Assembly (NCBI GenBank): GCA_963513935.1
Contig: OY740770.1
Span: 91,032,301 to 91,096,300, forward strand
Direction: 5' to 3'
Length of the DNA: 64,000 nucleotides
DNA from: Aphrophora alni
Lineage: Eukaryota; Arthropoda; Insecta; Hemiptera; Aphrophoridae
A program made the position numbers and the translations under genes. Each line of letters starts with the position of its first letter. Positions within the stretch are counted from its first letter, which is position 1. The notes under the pieces are model-generated. The model was given only the letters and a program-made list of their open reading frames with translations. It ran no database searches and was not told the origin of the DNA. Positions 36,501 to 48,610 of the stretch are shown piece by piece.

Positions 36501-37789
36501 TTAAAGCTGATGTAGGTTAAAGTTATATGTTACTTTGTGATTTTTAAATATGAACAAATATGTTTAATTGAAAAATACATCACTGTCAAAGCATACACTT
36601 ATTGGGCTTAAGTTGTTACATACACACACGCACACGCGCACCTGAATTTATCTAGATTAAAACTTGGCAGAACGGTGAATTAATATATGACCACTTACTT
36701 CCTTACAAATATACTAGTTGACACTAACATATATTACATTTATTTTGTTCAAATTAAAATATATATTGTATTTATTACTAAAATTAAAAAAATTAAAATA
36801 CATGAAATATACTTTACTCATTTTGTTTGAGTCATTTACTTTGCTCGTTCTCTATATTACTCTTCTTCTCTCTATATTTCAACAACGTATTAATCAACTC
36901 TTTAACGCCAGTTCGACAAAAGAAACTTTTATAACGGGTTTATTCATAATATTTATTGTTGATTTTACACCGATTACAACCAAATATTATTTGTTAGGTA
37001 GAAAATAATAGGTTGAGTTTCGGCATATGTTAGACAAAGAATAGGTCAAACTGAATACAATAGCTCTTACAGTCAATTTTTTTAGTTTTTATTGAAAGTA
37101 TGTCAAATTTTAACATTGGTAGATTTATTTGGATCTACGAAATTGACTACATTTTAAAATTATGTTTATTGAGAGGATCTGTTTCGGTGTAATTAATGGG
37201 GACGGAACATTGATATACAAACAGAAATTGTATAACAAGTATTTTAAAAAGTTGAAATTCCGGATAATAAAAACATGACGAAAATATTAAAGACATTGAA
37301 TGACATTTAACCCAAGTGGATGTTTAGTTTGTTTCAGAACATTGCACATTTTTTAACAAATATTTTTTAATGGTAACGCTCGTTACCGCTCCTCCATATG
37401 CTCTATTTGATAGAATCCTCTCTCTGAAGAGATTCAATGATATTATCTAAATGTCAAATGTTGTGCATAATAATTGCTATTGACTTTAATTTACTGTAGT
37501 CAAGTCAATATTGTAGGAGTATATAAATGGGTTTCTTTAATTTTTGTAAATTCTAAACCAGACTAGTGAAACTAGATATTACTGTATTTATACTTGAGTA
37601 AGAAATAATTAAAATTAAAGAACAGTCAACATAGTTGTACTAATAAAATATTTTATTATTATTAGTGGTATTGATATTAGTATGCATTAGTGGTATTGAA
37701 CTCGACCAAAAGAATGCAAAAATGCCTTTTAAATGTCTAGAACTAGCCTGTGGCATATTAAAAACTTTTGTTTACAATGCTATTGGTAA
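33570..37789. other. AT-rich DNA, no gene seen
   Basis: It contains a C10 run at about 34713-34722 and a short CACG/CGCA tract near 36620. A 96-codon frame at 36718-37008 is Leu/Ile/Lys-rich from base composition. No domain was recognised. Confidence 0.5.
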
Positions 37790-38216
37790 ATGATCCAAAG
37801 ACAGGCATTCCTAATCCTGGCAGAACTACTTTGGACAAAAGCATATCAGAGCCAATGCTCAATAACTATCCCACTCGTTAATGAGGATGAAAGAGTCTTT
37901 CTGAAACAAATTATGACTTTACTTACTGGGTACGACCACTTCATCAAATATTTGCTCAGATCCTGATTGTAGGCTATTTAAACAGTCTGATAAGACTGCT
38001 AGACATATCATCCTGGAATGTGAGAATCTATATATTAAAAGAAAAACCGTTTTTGGGCCTCTAACACCTGGTGATAATTTCTATGCTAAAATAGTACTGA
38101 AGCTACTGAGCCTTACATGTATCGGCTTTAGGCTAGTAGGTCCTTGGGATGTACAATCTCTTAAGTCCTCATACCCAAATAATAAAATCTAAGTTGATAA
38201 TAAAATAAAATAAAAT
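37790..38216 (+). pseudogene. LINE 3' end remnant (C-terminal knuckle and tail)
   Basis: One frame from about 37962 reads DPDCRLFKQSDKTARHIILE then CE, the C-terminal Cys/His knuckle of RNase H-bearing LINEs, with Phe where the second Cys normally is. It continues as FGPLTPGDNFYAKIVLKLL to a stop near 38190. Upstream, HFIKYLL near 37940 matches the segment just before the knuckle, in a different frame. The piece ends in an ATAAA-repeat tail (38198-38216), as expected for a LINE 3' end. It is more decayed than the 25 kb copy and is a different element. Confidence 0.78.
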
Positions 38217-38755
38217 GTCTCTTCAATCGTTTACTCTTGATATTAATATGTGGTACTTAATAAATTCCTGTAGCCTAGTTAGTGTTAATCGGTCGTTTCT
38301 AAAAAAACCAGATAATATATATTTTTTTAATAATATAAATTATAGTAAAATTATTTCCTAGGTATTATAAATGATTTCATAAGGGTTTTTTTTTATCGTT
38401 GAAAATATGTAAACTAAAAATTGTTCTCGTCAGCACTAAATATCGAATTAATCTAGGTCTAGATCTGTTTAACTTTCATGTCTCATGTCTATTAATTCAG
38501 AATTATATTTCAAGTTTATTCGATTTTTATAAATTATTCTTATTAAATTTTTGTTTAAAATTTTTAAAATTTAGTTTTTTTCATAGTACACTTATATTCT
38601 TTATAATTATTAAAATATGTAATGACAAAATTCAGTTTAATTCATTTTATTTATTAGCTAAATTTGAGAGTCACATATTTAGTTTATGTCTAATGATAAC
38701 TATATTTACTTTTCGGTGTTTATAATGGATACAAAATAATGTGTTTGGAATACAT
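38217..38755. other. AT-rich DNA; 108-codon frame not supported
   Basis: A frame at 38399-38725 starts at TTG, is dominated by F, I, L, K and N, and has no motif. I treat it as chance. Confidence 0.45.
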
Positions 38756-39040
38756 TGAAAGAGGTCAACTCTATCTTGTCTTCTAAATATAAAGCGACAA
38801 TATTACTTATAAATTCAATTAAGTCAATAATAAAAACAAAAGCAATTATAAACCAAAATTAAATATTGCGTAACTTTATCGATCAATTCAATTTATAGTA
38901 AATTAAAAGAGATAAATTGTATCATCTGTTTTCTAAATATGAAAGAGACTATATTATTTATAAATTCAATTATACTAAAATTGAAAACAACAGGATTTAT
39001 AAGCACTAATTAAATTTTGCGTAGTTTTAAAGATTAATTC
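38756..39040 (+). repeat. Tandem duplication, about 150 bp period, two copies
   Basis: TTCTAAATAT at 38781 and 38931 anchor two copies exactly 150 bases apart. The units align from about 38756 and 38906 through TATAAATTCAATTA and the ATTAAAT.TTGCGTA block to GAT.AATTCAA. Copies differ at many positions, so the duplication is old. A third partial unit may start at about 39030. Confidence 0.7.
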
Positions 39041-39089
39041 AAAGATATGTTAGAGAATTGACTAATATATATAGTGTATAGTTAAAGAA

Positions 39090-39131
<42 letters not shown>

Positions 39132-39152
39132 TCAATTCTCTAACATATCTTT
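39041..39152. repeat. Inverted repeat with 31 bp perfect arms
   Basis: The left arm (39041-39071, from AAAGATATG to AATATATA) is the exact reverse complement of the right arm (39122-39152). The spacer is about 50 bases, mostly a (TA)n tract. The arms contain the non-repetitive core TTAGAGAATTGACTAA, so this is not just microsatellite symmetry. It is hairpin-prone, likely a short foldback or MITE. Confidence 0.9.
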
Positions 39153-39394
39153 CAATATATATGTTTTATTGTATTTAAAAGAGTGGAGCAGTTAGTTAAC
39201 GTTGTAGTTTTCACTTTCTAAGGTACTATTTAAAATTTTTTTAAATAAAAACCAATTAGTAGACGTTCAATATAAATTCTTTCATTGCCCAATATATCAG
39301 TCTAGGTAAATTTCAAATTAAATATAAATTTTATTTCGAAAGTTAAAATGGTACATTAAGTGAATATAATTTTCTTTTTTTTAAATATCAAAAC

Positions 39395-39397
39395 AAA

Positions 39398-39464
<67 letters not shown>
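39395..39464. repeat. A-run and (TA)n microsatellite
   Basis: About 12 A followed by about 58 bases of TA. Confidence 0.96.
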
Positions 39465-39467
<3 letters not shown>

Positions 39468-41463
39468 TATAGTCTAACGAATGGTCAAAAACCAAACATT
39501 ATGTAAAATACAATGACATATTTTCACATGATTTAAAAAAAACAACATTTTAATGCAATTATTATGTGTTTCAATTAGCACTGGATCCTTTTAAAATAGT
39601 AAAATGTTGGGTACAAAAATAGTTCAGATTTTTGATTGAGGCGGTAAGCTATTGAAAGGTTGTTAGGACTTAAAAAAAAAAAATTTAAACCTATTAAAAC
39701 TTAAAACCTAAGAAAAAACTCAAGTCTAAAACTAAGACAGAATAATCGAATATAAAACTAAATACAAACTTTAGTAGATAAACCACCACACGTAGACCAA
39801 TCCTCAACAAAAGACGGCAAACAACTTATTGTTACCGGTGTAAAAACAAGTAAAAACTGTCCGAATAGTGTATTGGGTTAAAGAACCTTTTACCCCCTCT
39901 TTTAAGATGTTGTTCCGTGATAGACTCATTATTCCTGTAGAAATCATTTAAAAAAATCAATTTATAATGATTAAAGTAAAATCAGTTTTATGAGATTTAA
40001 AATATAGAATAAATTATACATTGTGTTTTGGTCCACTGTGTAATTAGCTCCACACGTTTTGAATTCTGCAGTGTTTGTTTGGTGAAGGTATTAGTGTCTT
40101 GTTTTGATTCATTTATTTTTTCCTTGTTACATCATTTGCTTCGTTTTAAGGAAAATAACGTCGATTGTTCACACTTTTATATTGACCCTTTATCACGATG
40201 TACGAGTACGCAATGCAATTATCCGTATTGCTTAACAACAGTCTATTTGTGGTTGAGTACTATTTAACATAGGGTTGTTGTTTAATAAGGAGATTCCTGT
40301 CATGCGATTTGTAAATCCAGTCGATTAAATCACCCGTCAGATCCACCCCCCCTCACTGTGTTCCCTGTACAAAACAGCTGAAGAAAACACATAATTGACA
40401 GGCCACATTGCATTCGGCTACGAGTACATTCATTAATATTTCATGCCTATTGCGTTATTATAATTGTAATATAATATATAATTATACTTGTACAGAATAT
40501 ATTATTGTACGCTTCGGAACGGTGTATATAAGTACTAGTTTCAGAACACCTATGAATATTCCCCAACTTTTTTATTTACATTTAACGTAAATTAAAATAT
40601 TACAATTTATATAATATTAAAGATTTTTCTGTTATTGATAACTTGCAACATTGCATTATTTCATAATTTAATATTTGCTTTACTTCTATTAATACCGTTA
40701 CCACTAATAATTTCATTCTGATGTTTGTTTGAGGTAATGTATGTACTGTAGGTGTGTATACATTTTATTAGAAAATTAATAACTTTTTCAATATAGTGTA
40801 AAGTTAAGTATATACATATTATATTCCCTTATATTCAATACGCTTGTTGTGAGGATATTATGGATAGCTAGAAGTTATCATAGAATCTACTCCACATTCA
40901 ATTTATTTGGGTACTGTTTTAAAAACTTTTGACGCTCTTTGAGGAAAATCATATATGTACCTCATTACATTTTTACAAATAAATAAGTTATTTGGTGCTG
41001 ATTAAAACAAACTTAATTTGCAGTATATCAAAACAAATGAAAAAAATCAGCACGCCAATTATTTTTCAATCTCAGGATTGTAATAAAAATTGGTTTTAAA
41101 CAAGTTATCCTGTTCTAAGTATTACAAAAGTTGACTTATAATACATTGGTTCATTTACGTTATTAATAAACGCGTAAAAATACCAAATAATCAAACTAAA
41201 TAAAATTTAGATGACAAATACGTTGTCTCTGTTGATGTAACGCTAGAGTTAAAATATAGGAAAAAACCAAAACTAACCAACCGGATCATACCTATAAAAA
41301 AATTATAAACTTTATGTTTCCTCCTGATATATTGTCTTAGCAAAAAAAACTTCCCATCGTGGTATATGCGTCAAAACATGTTAAAATTGTATGAATATGT
41401 ATACAAAATATATAAAATATCACAGATACCAGGTAAAATATTTACTTCTCTCATCGATTATGA
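39465..41463. other. AT-rich DNA, no gene seen
   Basis: Frames at 40028-40267 and 40408-40590 have no known motif. Confidence 0.45.
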
Positions 41464-41625
41464 ATACAAAGCTCATGAAGTGTAATTTAAAGTTTCACCA
41501 CGTAGAGGTCATGTCATAACGACGAGAGAACTCGCGTTATAACCAATCTCAAAGTGTAATTTGTACTTCCACTTCTTGAAACACCATTTTATACTTAACG
41601 ATAGCTCTTTATATTCAGAGAATAA
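41464..41625 (+). repeat. Dispersed repeat, copy 1 (pair with 59.34 kb)
   Basis: Aligns with 59340-59500 in the same orientation. Shared blocks include GTGTAATTTAAAGTT, CCACGTAGAGGT and GTAATTT.. ACTTC, and the similarity runs over about 150 bases. GTGTAATTT occurs twice within each copy. The class is unknown. Confidence 0.8.
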
Positions 41626-41955
41626 GGTAGTCAAATATGTGGGCCTATTTCTGTAACGCAGATGCTCAAACTTTACATATATTTATACTTATTTCCTAGA
41701 AAAATATATTATCACAAAACAACATTAAAGTAGGTATCCAATAAAAAGTTAAACACAACATGTATATGAGGTCAAGTCTGATGATTTTATAAATGGTAAA
41801 TTTTGGAATTTTTTTATATTATCATTGTTATTTTCCATTTTTTGTTTAATGATTTTTTTCTTCGTATTTTAACCTTTTCCTTTAGTTTATATATTTTATA
41901 AAATGTATTATTTCACAACAATTTTGAACAGAAATCTTTTATTATTATTTAATAA

Positions 41956-43311
41956 TCAATCTCCATTACAACAGATCTGTGGACCTCCTGCATTAATGAT
42001 TGTTATTTAGCAATTACTGGGCACTATATTACACAAAAATTTTAACTTAAATTTATATTAATTAAATGTTGCAGTTTGCCAGGTAACCACACAGCTTTGC
42101 GTTTAGCTCAATCAATCAATGAAATAATAAACGATTGGAATATTGAGAATAACATAAATTTTAGTGTTTCCGATATTGCAAGTAATATTACAAATGCTCT
42201 GGAAGAAATTTTAAAAATAAGACATTATTGCTGTTACGCACATAGTTTAAATTTAATTATACAACAGTCCCTAAAAGAAATTCTACAAATTACAGAAAAA
42301 AATTTAAAAAATTGTAGGGAATTTCAAAAGAGGTTGTTCTGCAAATGAAAAACTTTTAAAATATCAACTATCAACTGGTTGCTCCCAACCAAAACAGTTG
42401 ATTCAGGATGTCGCCACAAGATGGAATTCGACATTTTACAAATTTAAACGTTTTGTTGAGCTAGAAAAAGCAATCAGGGCAACTATTGCTTTACTCGATA
42501 AAGATCTACCAATAATAACTATCGAATAGTGGCAAATTTGTAGGCAGATCTGTGAAATATTGAGTCCATTTGAAGAAATGACAAAATCCATGAGTGGTGT
42601 AAAGTATAACTGGTAACTCAATAATTGTTGTCACTAGATGACTGAAAGGTGCTTGTGAGAAATTAGAAAAAATGATTATTATGAACCAACCAAAAATGTT
42701 ATTAGATCTTTAATTAATTGGACTTATGGAAAGATTTTAAAACATTGAACAAAGTAATACCTTCGCTCTCTGCACATTGCTAGATCCAAGGTACAGAGGT
42801 CATGTTTTTCAGGACCAGTCAGCCTTAGAAGAAGCAAAAAAAAATCGATATATAGTCGTTCAACTAATTGAGAAAAATAGGATAACTAGCAGTCCAGTTA
42901 CACAACAACCATCTACATCTAAGTCAGTTGTAAATCCTACACCTCTACAGGGTAACATAAGTGCTTGGGGAATTTTTAATGAAATAATGGCTGACAAACA
43001 TCCACAAACCACCAATAGTACTTCAAGAGCAATAAAGGAAATAGACAACTATTTGAAAGAAGACATTTTACCTAGGATAAATGATGCTGGTGAGAATAAT
43101 AGTCTACACCGTTGGTGGAAAATTCATCAACATATTTATCCTAATTTGACAGAACTTTACAGAAACAGATGCAACATCTGTACCTTGTGAGAGGCTATTC
43201 TGAAAGGCTGGAAATGTGTTAGGTGAAAGGCGGACACGATTAACCTCAAAAAAGGTAGAGATGATTATGTTCCTGAATGGAAATTCAGAACAGAAAACGA
43301 ATAAACTTTGA
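41956..43311 (+). pseudogene. hAT-family transposase, 5'-truncated and broken
   Basis: The protein is a ZBED-type hAT transposase. The frame at 41956 starts in the catalytic domain with SITTDLWTS, which holds the first Asp. CCYAHSLNLIIQQSLKE lies near 42229. After a frame shift near 42340 comes the hallmark DVATRWNST (42417-42443), then SPFEEMTKSMSG. The C-terminal dimerisation domain reads LDPRYRGHVF (42777 on), WWKIHQHIYPNL and, after a shift near 43160, SVPCERLF with a stop where Ser is usual, then KAGNVLGERRTRL, ending at TGA 43309-43311. Other stops lie near 42043, 42528 and 42615. The BED zinc finger and N-terminus are missing. No terminal inverted repeats were found. Confidence 0.9.
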
Positions 43312-45040
43312 CCAGTGTTATCTGCATTTAAAAGTGAAAACCTTTTTTTCCCAGACGATTATATGACAGAAATAATCTCTCACATTTTGTAAGTACACAG
43401 GCCTAATTCTGTTTAAACACTTTTGTTCTATGTTTTTATCACTGTACTTATTAAGGTTATTTTTTTCTGTGTTGAAAAGTGAAAAACCTATTTTGCCAAA
43501 ATAAAATATGGTTTTTTGTAGAAAATTTTGTAATAATATAGGCTAATTTTTTAAGACATTTCTTATATTTATTATCAGACATCGATATTTTTTAATTAAC
43601 TAATAAATCTTTTGCATTTTAGTTATTATACATTTTAAGTTGACTATTTAATTTTTACCTTAAAAAAAGATTACTCCCAATTATAAACTCATTGCATTTT
43701 GTAAATATATATTGGCTTACATAATAGAATGATACGTTTAAGGAATGTAATTTAATTATTTATTTCTAAGACTTATAAACGTTATTTTTAACCTGCTAAA
43801 ATGTCTTATACCCAGAAACAGTTAACAACATTTTAGTAGTTTGCAAAAAGCATACTTAGAAAACAGAACACAATTGCTATATATTCTAACTGTTATTCAG
43901 CTTTGCGTTTCAGTTTTATGAACCTGTTTTTTTCCAACTGTTTTTAATGCTTTTGAAAGCAGTTTTTCTCTCTGGACAACGGCTTGTTGACGTTTTGTAA
44001 AAATAGCAGTAACGCCGACCTCTAGCTGGAGACACAGGAAGTTGACGCGTCACTATAAAACTCATAAATAGTGAAGAGGAGGCTACTGAGAGTGTCAAGG
44101 TCATGCAGTGACGCCAAACGAAAACACTCACAAAAACAAAACGACTGGGGTCCAACGCGACTACTGGAGTGTTAAATCACGTTTTATCAATTTGTTTGTG
44201 ATTTTTTTAACTATTCTTACGTTTTTGGTGTGGTTCCAACAATATGTAACAGTTATTCAGCTGTCCTGGGAAAACGTCCAGGGTGGAAATAGCCAAGTTT
44301 GAAACTGTCATATTAGCTTGTTAAAATAAGGTGTAAATAAATTAAATATCATATTGAAAAATTAAATTACAATAGCTGACATCTTGCATTAGTTTTATGT
44401 TTTACAAATTTGTATTATTACGTTTTATTTCTATGACAATAGCTGTAATATAATTTTTATATTTAAATTCAATCTGTTAAGTTCAACTAACCCTTCTACT
44501 ATTCACACGTGTTTAATTTTGTTTGTTGAGTCTTATTAAAATTTGTCAAATTAAAAAACACAAACTAACAAATCATAATAATTCCGTTCCGTCTAGATAT
44601 TAGAGCTTACTGTTATAGTTCATTAACTCAAAATTAAAGAGTAGCTATTTTTTTTTAAATACCTCTAATGATTTACACCTTATTTTGCTTTAGTGTAGCC
44701 GTAATCAATCTTAACATTTAAGATATTTTTTTGGTAAATAGTAAAAATATAAGGAACTAAACTGTGATACAAAAACGAAAGGAAAAAGAAAAAAAAAATA
44801 CTGGCATTATAATTAAATATTATTATTGAAACTAATATGAACAATGAGTGTCATTATAAAAGATCGATTTAATCAAATGTGATTTAATTAATAATACTAA
44901 TAATTAAAATACGATTTCCTAAAGACCTATTGGTGGTCAAAGAGAACACCTGTTTAGGACATTTATTTATTTCTGATACTGCAATCATGGTAGTATTACG
45001 TTTTGCTTGACACCTGAAAACTGGCATTCATGGTGGCGTT
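43312..45040. other. Unassigned; less AT-rich patch with direct repeats
   Basis: Between 43887 and 44262 a patch is flanked by direct repeats (TAACTGTTATTCAGCT at 43887 and TAACAGTTATTCAGCT at 44247). Within it, a TATAAAACTC word at about 44055 could be a TATA box. No protein was recognised. The rest is AT-rich. Confidence 0.4.
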
Positions 45041-45870
45041 TATTATTATTATAATAAATAGGAGTGGGTTTTACGCCCTAGACACTTCAGGCTATATGAC
45101 TCTTATTGTACTTCCTTAACTTTCCTAACTAGTATAAATCTATTCCCTTGGTTAGTGTCAGGATTTTCCTACCTTGGTTACATGTTGCTTCAATGGTCTT
45201 ATCTGGGTCTAAGATCAGTTGTGTTCTATGTCGTAATGATTCAAATCTTTGAAGTATATATTCAGCAGTTTCTAGACGCTGATTACGTAGTCTGAATTTT
45301 AGGTTTTCTTGGAATAATCCAATGGTGTTAAAATTACATTTCTCGAAAACGCCATGGCTTGATATGAAGCTAATTTTCCTCAGATTTCGTTTACTTTACA
45401 CTCTGAATTTAGAGTGTTTCAGAAATGGTCCAGTAATCCGTGTACTTTTCCAAGAAATATTTTTTTAATAGTCTCTCAATTTCAAAATTTTGGCATTGTT
45501 TTAGACATTCTTTTGCTTTTGCTTAAGTTTTCCTCATACAGGTTCTGGGTCTATGAAGGATCTTTTTATCCCGGGTTTTCCCAGTGTATCTGTATTTTCG
45601 TTTCCTTCGTATCCTCTGTGACCAGATATCCAATTGAGTTTTGCAAGGTGTAGGTTGAAAACCTAATTACGGGTCAGTGACAGTTCCACACTAATTATGA
45701 ATACCGTTCATGTGAGCTTACTTACTTTATAGAAGCCTGACTATCCGATCTGATATTTATATACTCATCTGTATATCCATTATCTAGGCACAATTGTGGT
45801 TATTCCACTCTTGATGTGACTTAAGCTTGGAATACAGTTGAGTATTAACCAATGCTATAGGTAAAAAACA
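45041..45870 (-). pseudogene. LINE 3' end remnant with RNase H (minus strand)
   Basis: On the minus strand, from about 45830 down, the reading gives TVFQA, then INIRSDSQASIK, then LNWISGHRGYEGNENTDTLG and PGIKRSFIDPEPV. These are RNase H blocks in order, including the SDSQA Asp and the GNE.TD segment. Further on (about 45290-45200), RLETAEYILQRFESLRHRTQ matches the C-terminal knuckle, with Tyr for the usual His. GKILTLTKGIDLY precedes a stop. The 3' UTR ends in a TTA-rich tail at about 45041-45060. Several stops and shifts. The + strand frame at 45414-45653 is a shadow. Confidence 0.82.
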
Positions 45871-48069
45871 AATAGGTAAAATTAGTTGAAAATAGTGAAA
45901 ATGTCTCGTAAAACAACTATTATTTCGAGTGGTGAGTCATTATAGTTACTCAGTTATAACTAAAATTATGACATTTTAATGGTCTTTCTTGTAGGTGGAG
46001 TAGAAACAAAGATTAATAGTTATTGGTTCAACTATAGAGATCCATAAACACAAACATATGACCTACAAATTTTAAGCAATATATATTTCAAAAAACCAGG
46101 TTGATATAGTTCTCTTGACAGAGTTAAAAATTTAATTATTCATAATTATATCGCAATATCGCAAACATTACTACCAAAGTTACAGTTTACTTAACTGAAA
46201 GATATATGTATATTCCTTATCGGAAAATTTAATGCCACTCTTGTAAAATCAATTTATTCTTTATACATTTCAGAATAGATGACACACTGAGAGAAAACCA
46301 TTCTCCCCATTTCCTGTAGTGAAGTGACAGACTGCAGAGAATAGAGTTCCGGAGCGGTACTATTTATTTGCTTCAAGCCTATTTCCGTACCTACTGTCTG
46401 TATTCATCACACTCAGTGCCAATCAATATCATTCGCCTTTTAAAATAACTGTCTACACGTTTTGCAGACTTCAATCTTTCTTGTTACAATAAAAGTTAAT
46501 AGGTTGATGGGAATAATAAAATTACTGGGATTGTAAAGCATAAAGATCCATTAGCTAATATTTAATATCTAATTATGGTAAAAAATTTATCAAATAAAGA
46601 CGGATTGTATAAAGAATATAATAATATCTAATACAAATAAGTTACCATCATCTATCTCACTTAGGACAGAAAATATTACAACTGCCTTTAGGGTTGTATA
46701 ATTCTATTTATATTGTCTAAATGGGTTTAGTGTACGAACATTACCAATTTTTGAGTTTTTTTCCCTCCTATAATGTGTCTTGATATTTGTAATTATATCT
46801 ACATTAAGATTAAATTCAATACATAATTTCAGGTAAATTAAAAAAATATAATAATAACATACTTTCGTTATTTAATTGAATTATAATAAAATTATTGTAT
46901 ATACCGTATAACTATAGTTCTCATAAGTCAGTTTAAACACCATTTACATATTCATCAAATTTAACATGATTAGTATATTGTCAATAAGTAGTACTGTTCT
47001 TTATTTTTTAACGATGATTCAGTTTTAACTGGTTTGTATAGGTATTAAGTACAGTGTGATGTTGGAAGTCACAATACCTTGAATTTTCGTCCACTACTTC
47101 TGCACATAAATACGCATTTGTGTGATCTACGAGAGCCTTTTTTTACACAAATCTTATCACTTAATAAAGTACTCTAAATAAAAACATGAATAGCAATAAA
47201 AAATTAAGTTGTGGAATGTTACATTAAATAAGGCCAGGCTAGCTAATAAATTATTCGGTTATAACTACTTAAATACCACTACACAAATGCGTCGACAACT
47301 AGTTAATTGCCACTTACATAATCCCACATTTTTGTTTTAGTGAGGTACTTAAAAATAATTGAGAATATATTGTGTCCTAACTGTATAGAAAAAATTACAA
47401 TATTTCATTAAATTCATCTTTACACGATAATTCGTTTCTTTTTCAATTGAAATTATTAAATCAATTTTGATTCGTTAACTGTTTCTGCCATGGGAAAATT
47501 AAAAAATTGGTAGCATAGAACACGGCCAATAAATATGGATTCTCTCATAACAAGGCCAATATTGGCAATTTTTAACATATCTGGTTGAGAGAATTTAGGT
47601 TCGTGAATTTGTAGAAATTTTAAATCATTAATTATTTTCAATACATTTACTATTTATATGGTTGGCATAGTTCTTCCTCAATAAAATCCTTTGAATACGT
47701 AAATTGTACAGTAATATAGTACAATTATATTACTAATTTAAAGTTCAGGTATATCTCACTCGTAAAGGGAGCATTGCTCATGTGTGACTTTATTTTAAAA
47801 TATTCCAGGTTTAGTTAAAGTTTAAATAATTACAACTAGCAATTTCCGAAGAGTGAAATATCTTCTGAACAAGTTGTTTATACATTAAAAAAATTCATAA
47901 ATAATATTAACTATATATATAGTTTTAATATTACAATCTTATGCTAGTGCTTAAATAAGTAAACAAATATTACAAATGTTTAAAGTAACACATGTGTGTT
48001 GAAGCCTAAATCATAATTTAGGTTCTATCTATAATAATTATATAATCTTAAAGATTAAGTAAATCTTCA
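45871..48069. other. AT-rich DNA, no gene seen
   Basis: 46290-46440 is a little less AT-rich. No domain was seen on either strand. Confidence 0.45.
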
Positions 48070-48610
48070 GTATTTCAGTATTGGGTTAGGTCGTGTGGCT
48101 TCAGATGGGTAAGTCGTCTTATATCCAGTGCTGTGTCCGGTAGCTGTAAAGCTTCCACGTCAACATGTTTTAGGTGTCTCTTCAGATGTGGTATTGCATA
48201 ATCCTTATAAGTCCTTCACAGATTTCAGATTTAAGTCCGAATATAACTCCTCGTTAGGCTGATACCACTTTGGATTAGTCGTTGAACGAATTATGCTTTT
48301 TTGACTTCGTGGCACCCACAGCCTATTAGATGTCTTTGTTCATACCCAAAGTTCTGCTCTTTACGTCCAAATTTGTCTGATAATCGATAGATAAATTAAT
48401 CGTTTATTCTTCAGACTCATTTGCGATTTTCTGCCAATTATAAAATACATCTGACGCACATTAAAGTGAATCTTTTCTAATATTTCCTTCACACCATGTT
48501 TCTATGTTAGGCGTTTATCAAGGTGCATCCCCTTATATTTTAAAACCTTTGTTATGACAGTTTAGTTTATTTTAAGTTTGACACTAAATTGCGTTTTTGT
48601 CTCTTAAGTA
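48070..48610 (-). pseudogene. Jockey-like LINE RT end (minus strand)
   Basis: On the minus strand from about 48538 the frame reads KYKGMHLDKRLT, a stop where Trp is usual, then KHGVKEILEKI and further on LIYLSIIRQIWT, then NPKWYQPNEELYSDLNLK. This is the post-RT thumb region at the C-terminus of Jockey-clade LINEs, which lack RNase H. Its order and spacing match the family. Several stops and shifts are present. The upstream RT core is missing, as in most 5'-truncated copies. Confidence 0.82.

Noticed and set aside
36718..37008. 96-codon frame as a gene
   Set aside because: Leu/Ile/Lys/Tyr-rich from AT composition, non-ATG start, no motif and no supporting signals.
38399..38725. 108-codon frame as a membrane protein
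   Set aside because: Starts at TTG; hydrophobic residues follow from T-rich codons; no family likeness.
44055..44065. TATA box of a host gene
   Set aside because: No initiator or coding frame follows; lies in a patch with direct repeats that may be mobile.
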